The notes beneath the pieces are model-generated. The model ran no database searches. It was not told the origin of the DNA and was given only the letters and a program-made list of their open reading frames with translations. From Verrucomicrobiota bacterium (lineage in GTDB: Bacteria; Chlamydiota; Chlamydiia; Chlamydiales; JAEYWL01): a DNA stretch of 13,758 nucleotides. Below are positions 6,302 through 12,515 of the stretch, one piece after another (within the stretch, counting starts at the first letter, position 1; each line of letters starts with the position of its first letter). Position numbers and translations under genes: made by a program. The stretch is taken from NCBI GenBank assembly GCA_023428915.1, contig JAEYWL010000042.1, positions 1 through 13,758 of the forward strand, in the 5' to 3' direction.

Positions 6302-6335
6302 CAATAAACAGGAGGAGATCTCCTCCTGTTTATTG
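6302..6335. terminator. Perfect 34-base palindrome between convergent genes
   Basis: The half-sites 6302-6318 and 6319-6335 are exact reverse complements with no spacer, centred on GAGATCTC with AGGAGGAGA in the left half. It starts eight bases after one stop and ends seven before the other gene's stop, so it can serve as a bidirectional terminator for the genes at 5049 and 6783. T runs are short (TTTATTG). Confidence 0.75.
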
Positions 6336-6342
6336 TCACTGA

Positions 6343-6783
6343 TTAACCTTCCAGGACCTTTTGCAGGCCGTCAATTTCCTGCAATGTTTTCCAATTTTCA
6401 AGCCCTTCGTGCCATAGATAGGTTGCAGGGGAGATAGCCCCATCTTTCCATAGCTGCTGCAGATGCGAAAAGGTCACCGGGCCTTGCTGGGCATGCTTGC
6501 TGTCTAAATAAAACCATTCATAGTCGAAGATGACCGGACTTGATGAGATCTGCGCGGGCTTGATCGTGATTATATCGCTAGGGGGTTCATCAGGAGCTGC
6601 GGATTTTTGCTCCTCTTGCTTGGTTAGATCGGGCAGAATAAATAGGGCAAGCAGGCCGAGGATGCCGGCAAGGCAGCCTATGGCAAACCAAATGATGGGG
6701 TCCCGGCCTCTTTGCTTCGCAAAATATGAGGTGACTGAACCGAGTAGGATAAATACGATTATATTCAGCAAGGTTGTTTCCAT
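6343..6783 (-). CDS. Two-span membrane protein with C-terminal GYF_2 (DUF4339) domain (146 aa)
   Basis: I start at ATG 6783; an in-frame TTG at 6792 adds three residues but has no better ribosome site. Two hydrophobic segments (about residues 4-18 and 29-50) are joined by a short basic loop (KQRGRD). A charged Pro/Ser linker follows. Residues from about 90 match the GYF_2 pattern: WFYLD, then QQGPVTFSHLQQLW, DGAISPATYLWHEGLENW and a short end. GYF_2 domains are small protein-binding modules common in bacterial membrane proteins. The protein probably displays the domain in the cytoplasm as an adaptor; partner unknown. It is transcribed divergently from the Asp23-AmaP pair, so an envelope role is plausible. 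Confidence 0.85.
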   Translation of the reverse strand: METTLLNIIVFILLGSVTSYFAKQRGRDPIIWFAIGCLAGILGLLALFILPDLTKQEEQKSAAPDEPPSDIITIKPAQISSSPVIFDYEWFYLDSKHAQQGPVTFSHLQQLWKDGAISPATYLWHEGLENWKTLQEIDGLQKVLEG

Positions 6784-6824
6784 GAGACCCAAAGTTCAGG
6801 TTGTTAGAGTGTGTGCGATATTTT

Positions 6825-6854
6825 TTGGCAAATACCTGGTACTAATGCTATTAT
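6825..6854 (+). promoter_or_regulatory. Promoter of the Asp23-AmaP pair
   Basis: TTGGCA (6825-6830) and TATTAT (6849-6854) are 18 bases apart; an overlapping TATAAT lies at 6852-6857. The start of transcription would be about 6861. GAGGAGAGG before the ATG at 6890 is a strong ribosome binding site. Confidence 0.5.
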
Positions 6855-6889
6855 AATGAGGTGCATGATGTCAATAAGAGGAGAGGAAA

Positions 6890-7342
6890 ATGTCAGATTC
6901 CAAAACGCCTAAAAGATTAGATACTAAAGAATTCGAGCTGCCGGAAACCACCTTTGTACGCGATATTGAGAATCGGGTGTTTCAATCGATCCTGTTGCAA
7001 TGCCTGGCAAAAATCGATGACATTGACCTCTTAGAGGGAAGCTTCATCGACAATATTCTAGGCAGGGATAGCCTGGAGGGGGTAAAGGGGATTCACATCA
7101 CTCAGGATAACAAAAATCACTCAGTGGCCATCAAAGTCGAAGTCAATGTGGGCTATGGCGTGCCAATTCCAGGAAAAGCTGAAGAGATCCAGACTAAAAT
7201 CGTAGAAGAGGTGACCCGCTACACAGGCTTGCATGTGTCTTCAGTGCATGTAGTGTTTAAGAACCTGATTATGGAGCCCGCTAAGAAAACAGCTCCTGAT
7301 ACAATTGAAGATTTAGAAGATACTTATCCTGAACAATACTAA
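6890..7342 (+). CDS. Asp23/Gls24 family envelope stress protein (150 aa)
   Basis: Residues about 25-130 show the Asp23 (DUF322) fold pattern: an early hydrophobic helix, a strand with GVKGIHI, then HSVAIKVEVNVGYGVPIPGKAEEIQTKI leading to a helix, and a final VSSVHVVFKNL strand. The C-terminal tail is acidic (EDLEDTYPEQY). Asp23/Gls24 proteins are best known in Gram-positive bacteria, where Asp23 is held at the membrane by AmaP and affects cell-envelope stress responses. The next gene looks like that anchor and starts inside this stop codon, so the partnership seems kept. The N-terminal extension is longer than in many members. The family call is from sequence pattern and is fairly safe; the physiological role here is inferred. 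Confidence 0.85.
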   Translation: MSDSKTPKRLDTKEFELPETTFVRDIENRVFQSILLQCLAKIDDIDLLEGSFIDNILGRDSLEGVKGIHITQDNKNHSVAIKVEVNVGYGVPIPGKAEEIQTKIVEEVTRYTGLHVSSVHVVFKNLIMEPAKKTAPDTIEDLEDTYPEQY

Positions 7343-7848
7343 TGATGCCGCTTATTTTACGCTGCCTGTCTAATTGCCTGCTTGCCCTGTTGTTCTTACT
7401 AGGCGGTTTTGTGCTGCTGGTTTTTTGGCTTTCGGAGAGCTTTCAGTCTTGGGTGCTGCAAGTTGCTTTGCAGAAAGGGTGGATGTTAGGGGTCTGTGCC
7501 TTGCTATTGTTTGCAATTAGCGGCTTGCTCTTGATGGCTGTTTGGAATCAGATCGGCCAACGCTATTTTTGCAAAAGCGCAGGCACCGGAATCACTTCAG
7601 TCAACCGCTCTATTTTCGAGCGGTATCTTGCGGCGTATTGGCGCAAGACATATCCCAGTAATGCAATAGAACATGAGCTGACACTGAAGCCTCAGCAGGT
7701 AATGATACGGGCCAAGCTTCCGGGCACTCTGCCGGAGGAGCAGCAAATAGTTTTAGAGCACATGAGAGAAGAGATCCAGCAAGTTTTTGCTCAATTTGTA
7801 GGGTTTGAGGGGAAAGTGGTGCTGCACGCTGAGTTTGAAAAAAACTAG
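7342..7848 (+). CDS. amaP: AmaP-like membrane anchor for the Asp23 protein (168 aa)
   Basis: The ATG shares its first base with the preceding stop (TAATG), so translation is coupled; an in-frame second ATG follows directly. Two long hydrophobic helices (about residues 5-31 and 45-68) form a hairpin, and the rest is a soluble domain with a pattern like the Asp23 partner: ELTLKPQQVMIRAKL, a helix, and a closing strand VVLHAEFEKN. In Firmicutes, AmaP has two membrane spans plus an Asp23-like domain and binds Asp23. The architecture and the operon match that arrangement. Symbol given by architecture and context. Confidence 0.75.
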   Translation: MMPLILRCLSNCLLALLFLLGGFVLLVFWLSESFQSWVLQVALQKGWMLGVCALLLFAISGLLLMAVWNQIGQRYFCKSAGTGITSVNRSIFERYLAAYWRKTYPSNAIEHELTLKPQQVMIRAKLPGTLPEEQQIVLEHMREEIQQVFAQFVGFEGKVVLHAEFEKN

Positions 7849-7866
7849 GAAGTTTTTGCACTATCT

Positions 7867-7957
7867 GTTTTTCGGTGTTGCAAAAAAATAGCCGAAAAGA
7901 TACTCTTATTACTTTCTTGGCCAAATAGGAAAAGAAAACGTTCGCTAGCAATCATGC
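7867..7957 (+). other. Gap between amaP and tRNA-Gln: probable weak hairpin and tRNA promoter
   Basis: An 8-bp A/T-rich inverted repeat (7853-7860 with 7879-7886) could weakly end the upstream unit. TTGCAA at 7878-7883 followed after 17 bases by TACTCT (7901-7906) is a poor promoter candidate for the tRNA and genes after it. Neither is convincing alone. Confidence 0.25.
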
Positions 7958-8029
<72 letters not shown>

Positions 8030-8052
8030 TGCTTAACAACAAGGCAAGCATA

Positions 8053-9051
8053 ATGGCAAGCGCCGAACAGGCTGAAAAAGCCCAGCACAACTGTATGTTG
8101 TTTAGTGGAACATCCCACCCTCGGTTAGCTGAGGAGATTGCGCAGCAGCTCAATGTTCCATTGAGCAAGACAATCCTCACGCAATTCCCCGATGGCGAGA
8201 TCTCCTTTCAAGTGCTGGAAAATGTTCGAGGACGCGACACTTTTATAGTGCAGTCGATAGCTCTCGATCCGAATACTTACTTAGTCGAGCTATTGATCAT
8301 GATCGACGCCCTTAAGCGGGCCTCGGCCAAAAGCATTGTAGTTGTGATTCCTTATTTTGGTTACTGCCGGCAAGACCGCAAGGATAAGCCGCGTGTGCCG
8401 ATCACTGCAAAGCTGATCGCCAATCTGCTGGAAAAAGCAGGGGCCACGCGAGTGCTGACTATGGATTTGCATGCCGGACAGCTGCAAGGATTTTTCGACA
8501 TCCCGGTTGACAACCTGTTTGGTAGACCGGCGCTGCTGGCAGCATTGCAGCAGCAATTTAAGCTGCACCAGCCGGTGGTTGTAACACCTGATCTGGGCAG
8601 CATAAAACTTACTAGGGCATTTGCCACTGAGCTTGGCGTGGATTTTGCGATTATCGATAAGCATCGCAGTTCTCCCTCTCATGTGGAAGTGATCAATTTG
8701 ATCGGTAATGTCGAAGGAAAAGATGTACTTCTCGCTGACGATATATGCTCCACTGGAGGCACTTTGGCGTCAGCAGCGAAAGCGTGCCAGGAGAAGGGTG
8801 CTTTAAGGATCTTTGCCGCTGTCACTCACGGAATATTCGTGGGCGATGCAGTAGCAAAAATTGAAGAAAGTCCGATTGAAGCACTATTGATGACAAATAC
8901 GATACCCGCCACAAAGCGGCTATCTTCCGCCACCAAGCTTAAAGAGGTTTCAGTGGCTAGTCTATTTTCTCACGCTATTCACTGCATTTTGTCTGCAGAG
9001 TCCATCTCTTCTTTATATATGTTAAGCCCTGGCCAATGGGTTGAAGGATAA
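8053..9051 (+). CDS. prs: Ribose-phosphate pyrophosphokinase (PRPP synthetase)
   Basis: It makes PRPP from ribose 5-phosphate and ATP for nucleotide, NAD and His/Trp pathways. The family motifs are complete: FPDGEISFQVLENVRG, PYFGYCRQDRK (ATP site, residues 101-110), MDLHAGQLQGFF around residue 138, and the PRPP loop DDICSTGGT at 229-237. I start at ATG 8053, preceded by AAGG eight bases upstream. ATG 8029 uses the tRNA's last base and has no ribosome site, and ATG 8095 would give the usual length (about 318 aa) but also lacks one. The loop has Ser where bacterial class I enzymes usually have Asp (DDMIDTxGT), and THG replaces THP; the loop is closer to the DDIISTGGT seen in archaeal enzymes. 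It is cotranscribed with rplY and pth in the common prs-ctc-pth order. Confidence 0.93.
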   Translation: MASAEQAEKAQHNCMLFSGTSHPRLAEEIAQQLNVPLSKTILTQFPDGEISFQVLENVRGRDTFIVQSIALDPNTYLVELLIMIDALKRASAKSIVVVIPYFGYCRQDRKDKPRVPITAKLIANLLEKAGATRVLTMDLHAGQLQGFFDIPVDNLFGRPALLAALQQQFKLHQPVVVTPDLGSIKLTRAFATELGVDFAIIDKHRSSPSHVEVINLIGNVEGKDVLLADDICSTGGTLASAAKACQEKGALRIFAAVTHGIFVGDAVAKIEESPIEALLMTNTIPATKRLSSATKLKEVSVASLFSHAIHCILSAESISSLYMLSPGQWVEG

Positions 9052-9059
9052 CTCCTTCA
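9042..9059. repeat. Small hairpin across the prs stop codon
   Basis: TGAAGGA and TCCTTCA pair over 7 bp around the loop TAAC, which includes the prs stop. No T run follows, so it is more likely to stabilise or tune the prs-rplY junction than to terminate. Confidence 0.4.
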
Positions 9060-9115
9060 TACGCGTTAATAGATTGGCGGGCCTATTTATTGAAATTATC
9101 CTGTTAGGAGGATCC

Positions 9116-9676
9116 ATGAAACTGAATTTGTCCAGCAGATCTGGGGACAAAAAAAGCGAAGCGAATAAAATGCGCCGCGAAGGATTAATCCCAGCTATTG
9201 TATACGTAAGAGGCAAAGCCTCTGAAATGGTAGCAGTGCCAGGGAGCGATTTTAAAGCGATTTTGCGCAGCATTACTCCAGGCCGCTTGTCCACAACTGT
9301 TTTTACTCTAGTAGATGCTAACGGCAAACAGCGCAAAGCGATTGTTAAAGACATCCAGTACAGAGTCACCAATTATGACATTCTACACCTAGACTTCGAA
9401 GAACTGCTTGACGACCACAAAGTCAATGTAAAGATTCCTATTGAGTGTATAGGTCAAATGGATTGCGTAGGGATTAAATTGGGCGGCGTGCTCCGTCAAG
9501 TTATCCGTTATGCAAAAGTTAATTGCTTGCCAAAAGATATGCCGGCTTTCTTTGAGTTGGATATCCGCGACTTGCAGATGAAGCAATACAAGCGTATTTC
9601 TGACATTAAGATGCCAGAAGGGCTACGATCCCTGGATGACCCTAAACAGGTAGCTGTTGTCATTGTTAAACGATAA
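9116..9676 (+). CDS. rplY: 50S ribosomal protein L25/general stress protein Ctc
   Basis: The frame is open from 9041, but TAGGAGG just before ATG 9116 and the conserved start MKLNLSSRSGDKKSEANKMR fix the beginning. At 186 residues it is the two-domain Ctc/TL5 form: an N-terminal 5S rRNA-binding L25 domain (about 1-90, with RREGLIPAIVYVRG and the closing HLDFEEL) and a C-terminal beta domain (about 95-180, with KVNVKIPIECIG and LGGVLRQVIR). It ends with VAVVIVKR. The N-terminal domain binds 5S rRNA in the large subunit. pth starts inside its last codons. Confidence 0.95.
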   Translation: MKLNLSSRSGDKKSEANKMRREGLIPAIVYVRGKASEMVAVPGSDFKAILRSITPGRLSTTVFTLVDANGKQRKAIVKDIQYRVTNYDILHLDFEELLDDHKVNVKIPIECIGQMDCVGIKLGGVLRQVIRYAKVNCLPKDMPAFFELDIRDLQMKQYKRISDIKMPEGLRSLDDPKQVAVVIVKR

Positions 9677-10331
9677 GGAAGATTGGATTGTTGTTGGACT
9701 GGGAAATCCAGGTGCCAAGTACCGGTATACGCGCCATAATATTGGGTTTCTAACTGTAGAAGCCTTGGCAGCCAAAGCAAACCTCTCTTTTAAAGAAGAG
9801 AAACGTTTTGAAGCTCTGGCTGTAAAAGGTAGATGGCGTAATACAACATTGCATCTCATGATGCCGCTTACCTATATGAATGGCAGCGGACATGCGGTGA
9901 GGCGGTATTTGGACTACTACCAATTGCCAATCAGCCAGCTGCTGATCGTTACAGACGATGTAGCCTTTCCTTTTGGGGAAATCAGGCTGAAGTCGCAAGG
10001 CAGCGCTGGCGGACACAATGGCCTAAAAAGCATTGAGTCTTATTTAGGGACGCAAGAGTACAAGCGAATGAGAATGGGAGTGGGGGCTCCGCCCAAAGCA
10101 ACAGAGGGGCTCGCAATGACCTTAGCAGATTATGTACTGCAACCATTCTCGATGCCAGAGAGAGAGAGTTTAGAGGCGTTTGTTACACGCGGCGCAAGTT
10201 TAGTAGAGCGCATGTTAAATGAGCCTTTTGTGCGCGTTATGAACGAGATAAATACGCGAATTTCTAAGCAAAAACCCCCTGAAAATGGGGAGGAGAAAAA
10301 GAATGAGTCAAAAGAATCAAAACTTATATGA
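9657..10331 (+). CDS. pth: Peptidyl-tRNA hydrolase
   Basis: Pth releases tRNA from stalled peptidyl-tRNA. The family residues are present: GLGNPG-x-x-Y-x-x-TRHNIGF with the catalytic His and its Asn partner, MPLTYMNGSG, the Asp in TDDVAFPFG, and GGHNGLKSI. There is no ATG near the start. TTG at 9657 has AGG six bases upstream; TTG at 9663 is an alternative two codons on. Either way the gene starts inside rplY, by 20 or 14 bases. Its last 29 bases run into rpsF, encoding a Lys/Glu/Ser tail (GEEKKNESKESKLI) beyond the usual end, so the 224-residue product is longer than the roughly 190 of E. coli. Confidence 0.94.
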   Translation: MSLLNDKEDWIVVGLGNPGAKYRYTRHNIGFLTVEALAAKANLSFKEEKRFEALAVKGRWRNTTLHLMMPLTYMNGSGHAVRRYLDYYQLPISQLLIVTDDVAFPFGEIRLKSQGSAGGHNGLKSIESYLGTQEYKRMRMGVGAPPKATEGLAMTLADYVLQPFSMPERESLEAFVTRGASLVERMLNEPFVRVMNEINTRISKQKPPENGEEKKNESKESKLI

Positions 10332-10644
10332 AGGGATGTATGTCATCAGCGCATCGTTAAACGATGATGCTAGGCAAAAGCAGCTCGATAAGATCCTGTA
10401 CGGGATTACTCAGCATGGCGGCGAAATCCTAAAGATCCACGATCAAGGCCGCAAGCGCCTTGCTTATGAGGTCAACGGCCATCGCGACGGCCACTATTTC
10501 CTGATCTATTTTACTGTGCCAGCTATTGCTATTGCTGAAATGTGGCATGAGTATCATTTGATGGAAGAGCTAGTGCGTTTCATCACTTTACGTGCTGAGA
10601 AAGTACTGGATAAAATCGAATTTAAGTCCATTGTGGAACAATAA
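10303..10644 (+). CDS. rpsF: 30S ribosomal protein S6
   Basis: The 113-residue product shows the S6 pattern LYEGMYVIS, then DQGRKRLAYEVNGHRDGHYFLIYF and a helix with LVRFITLRAEK. The start is ATG 10303, with GGGGAGGAG eight bases upstream. The in-frame ATG at 10285 overlaps that ribosome site and is rejected. S6 pairs with S18 on the platform of the small subunit, and rpsR follows after 14 bases. CCCC at 10276-10279 can pair with GGGG at 10287-10290, so the ribosome site could be partly masked; S6-S18 leader control is known in other bacteria, but I see no clear copy of that RNA motif. Confidence 0.96.
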   Translation: MSQKNQNLYEGMYVISASLNDDARQKQLDKILYGITQHGGEILKIHDQGRKRLAYEVNGHRDGHYFLIYFTVPAIAIAEMWHEYHLMEELVRFITLRAEKVLDKIEFKSIVEQ

Positions 10645-10658
10645 GGAAGGAGATATCC

Positions 10659-10925
10659 ATGATGCTACCCAAAAGAGGAAGAACGAGTGGCGATTTCGGT
10701 CCTGAATCCCGTTCCCGCAAAAGAAAGCGTTGCCCATTCACGCAAGCAGGGATTAGAGAGATCGATTATAAAGATGTGGAAACATTGAAGAAGTTTATTA
10801 CTGAGCGCGGCAAAATTCTGCCACGCCGCATCACCGGTGTTTCTGCTTTTCATCAAAAGCGACTTGCAGCGGCAATTAAAAGAGCGCGCCATATGGCTTT
10901 ACTGCCATTTGTTGCAGACATGTAA
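10659..10925 (+). CDS. rpsR: 30S ribosomal protein S18
   Basis: The S18 core is unmistakable: RKRCPF, IDYKDVETLKKFITERGKILPRRITGVSAFHQKRLAAAIKRARHMALLPFV in order across residues 23-86. At 88 residues it has a slightly longer basic N-terminus than E. coli. Two adjacent ATGs (10659 and 10662) follow GGAAGGAG at six and nine bases; I keep the first. S18 binds next to S6 on the 30S platform. Confidence 0.96.
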   Translation: MMLPKRGRTSGDFGPESRSRKRKRCPFTQAGIREIDYKDVETLKKFITERGKILPRRITGVSAFHQKRLAAAIKRARHMALLPFVADM

Positions 10926-10946
10926 GATTAAGGTAAGGAGAATCCT

Positions 10947-11444
10947 ATGGCCACAAAATTACTGTTAGTTCAGGATGTTGAAGACCTTGGACGCAGTGGA
11001 GACATCGTTAGCGTAAAGCCAGGCTACGCACGCAATTTTTTGATTCCGCAAAAACTCGCAATGGTGGCAGATAAGCGCGCCCTGCAGCTGCAAGCCCGCT
11101 TGCAGGAAGAGCGTAAGCAACGCGCCATTGTCGATCGCAAAGAATCTGAAGAGCTGGCTGGCAAGTTAGAAAGTGTTGTTCTCACAACTATCGTCAAAGT
11201 TGACCATGACGGTCACATGTATGGTTCGGTGACAGCATTGGATATCGTGAAGATGCTGGAAGAACAAGGCTATTCTGCGTTAGAGAAGCGTTCTGTGCAA
11301 TTAAAGCACCCTATTAAAACTACAGGCAGCCATAAAATACACCTAAAGCTTAACGAAGGTGTTGCTGCTGAAGTAACTTTAAAAGTGGTTGCAGAAAATG
11401 CCAGGGAAGAGCAAGCTGAAACTAATGCTGAGGCTGCTGAGTAG
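10947..11444 (+). CDS. rplI: 50S ribosomal protein L9
   Basis: The N-terminal domain has the L9 signature LVQDVEDLGRSGDIVSVKPGYARNFLIPQKLA, followed by the long connecting helix (LQARLQEERKQRAI onwards) and the C-terminal domain with GHMYGSVTALDIV and HPIKTTGSHKI. At 165 residues it is about 15 longer than E. coli L9 because of an acidic tail (AREEQAETNAEAAE). GTAAGGAG precedes the ATG. It ends the rpsF-rpsR-rplI group, with hairpins before ispE. Confidence 0.95.
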   Translation: MATKLLLVQDVEDLGRSGDIVSVKPGYARNFLIPQKLAMVADKRALQLQARLQEERKQRAIVDRKESEELAGKLESVVLTTIVKVDHDGHMYGSVTALDIVKMLEEQGYSALEKRSVQLKHPIKTTGSHKIHLKLNEGVAAEVTLKVVAENAREEQAETNAEAAE

Positions 11445-11454
11445 TCTTTCGTTA

Positions 11455-11489
11455 AGACTCTGATTGCTATCATTTTGCAGTCAGAGTCT
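11455..11489 (+). terminator. Hairpin after rplI, possible terminator or attenuator
   Basis: AGACTCTGA (11455-11463) pairs with TCAGAGTCT (11481-11489), continuing inward with TGC/GCA after one mismatch. AAAACCC follows instead of a T run, so it may reduce rather than stop read-through into ispE. Confidence 0.5.
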
Positions 11490-11493
11490 AAAA

Positions 11494-11526
11494 CCCTGGT
11501 TAACTACCATTTAGTAGCAGTCAGGG
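11494..11526 (+). repeat. Second hairpin in the rplI-ispE gap
   Basis: CCCTG/CAGGG (11494-11498, 11522-11526) and CTAC/GTAG (11504-11507, 11514-11517) form a two-part stem with an internal loop. It lies 29 bases before the ispE ATG and could shape the ispE leader. Confidence 0.4.
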
Positions 11527-11555
11527 AAAACCCTTCAGATTGTTAGGTAACTTGT

Positions 11556-12377
11556 ATGTTGACGTTCCGTTCACCTGCAAAAATTAACCTATTCCTGCGC
11601 ATCCTCAATAAACGCGAGGATGGCTACCACAATCTCGCTTCTCTATTTCAAGCCCTTGACCTTTGCGATACTCTTGAATTTAGCTTAAGCGGCCAAGACG
11701 AGCTTATTTGTTCCAATCCCTGCATTCCGACCGACCGCAAAAATATCGTGTGGAATGCTGTGGATGTATTTCGGGAAAAGACAGGCAAGCGGAATCCTTT
11801 GCGAATTCACTTGCTTAAACACATTCCTGTTGAAGCCGGCTTGGGCGGCGGCAGCAGCAATGCAGCGACCACTTTGTGGGCCCTCAATCAACTATTTCAA
11901 ACGAATCTTTCAATTGAACAGTTAAGAGAAATGGGGGAAGCTATTGGTTCTGATGTGCCTTTTTTCTTTTCCCAAGGGACTTCTTTTGTTACCGGCAGAG
12001 GAGAGACTTTAACAGCAATGCCTCCTTTACCCTATAAAGATGTGTGGCTGGTCAAACCGCAAATAGGCCTGGCAACCCGGGAAGTTTATGCTTCTATGAA
12101 ATTAGCGTTGCTGCCTAAACGAGATCCGCAATTTTTTCTGCAGCAATCCTATTTTTCCCCTGATCACCTCTTCAATGATATGGAATCTGCCGCTTTTAAG
12201 CTTATGCCATCTTTGCAAGCTCTTAAAAACGAGCTGTTGCAATGCGGCTTTGATAAAGTGCTTATGAGCGGTTCAGGTACAAGCTTCTTCTGTTTTGGCG
12301 CAGGCCGGCCTCCAGCCCATCTGCCCTTTGCATGCAAAACCAACTTTATTCAACGCCAGCAAGACAGCTGGTGGTAG
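11556..12377 (+). CDS. ispE: 4-diphosphocytidyl-2-C-methyl-D-erythritol kinase
   Basis: IspE phosphorylates CDP-methylerythritol in the MEP isoprenoid pathway. It belongs to the GHMP kinases. The substrate loop SPAKINLFLRI with its Lys, the GHMP motif PVEAGLGGGSSNAA (about residues 90-103), GSDVPFFF with the catalytic Asp (about 131), and the late MSGSGTSFF motif are all intact. The 273 residues are normal length. The C-terminus (FIQRQQDSWW) is not conserved. The N-terminus begins directly with the conserved FRSPAKINLF block. AGG lies a few bases upstream. The linkage rplI-ispE matches Chlamydia. Confidence 0.94.
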   Translation: MLTFRSPAKINLFLRILNKREDGYHNLASLFQALDLCDTLEFSLSGQDELICSNPCIPTDRKNIVWNAVDVFREKTGKRNPLRIHLLKHIPVEAGLGGGSSNAATTLWALNQLFQTNLSIEQLREMGEAIGSDVPFFFSQGTSFVTGRGETLTAMPPLPYKDVWLVKPQIGLATREVYASMKLALLPKRDPQFFLQQSYFSPDHLFNDMESAAFKLMPSLQALKNELLQCGFDKVLMSGSGTSFFCFGAGRPPAHLPFACKTNFIQRQQDSWW

Positions 12378-12466
12378 CAAGGGTTGATTCTTAGAGTTTT
12401 AATTCAATTTTATTTTTTTAATTAAGAATTATTATTGGTTATTTAATCCTTTCTTTACTAATAGTG

Positions 12467-12494
12467 TTGTATACTAATTATAGTAAATTATAAT
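12467..12494 (+). promoter_or_regulatory. Candidate promoter in the A/T-rich gap before the 12516 gene
   Basis: A perfect TATAAT (12489-12494) follows TTGTAT (12467-12472) by 16 bases. A competing TATAGT lies at 12479-12484. The gap 12378-12515 is markedly A/T-rich and holds no gene or strong terminator. Transcription from this promoter would leave a leader of only about 15 bases. Confidence 0.35.
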
Positions 12495-12515
12495 TATTAA
12501 ATATTGGTATGTATT

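Noticed and set aside
6530..6856. Plus-strand frame of 108 codons opposite the GYF_2 protein gene
   Set aside because: The minus frame has a recognised domain and membrane segments; this one has neither.
8290..8682. Minus-strand frames inside prs
   Set aside because: Both are shadows of a fully conserved enzyme on the plus strand.
10285..10302. Earlier ATG for rpsF
   Set aside because: It lies in the ribosome site for ATG 10303 and adds residues absent from S6 proteins.
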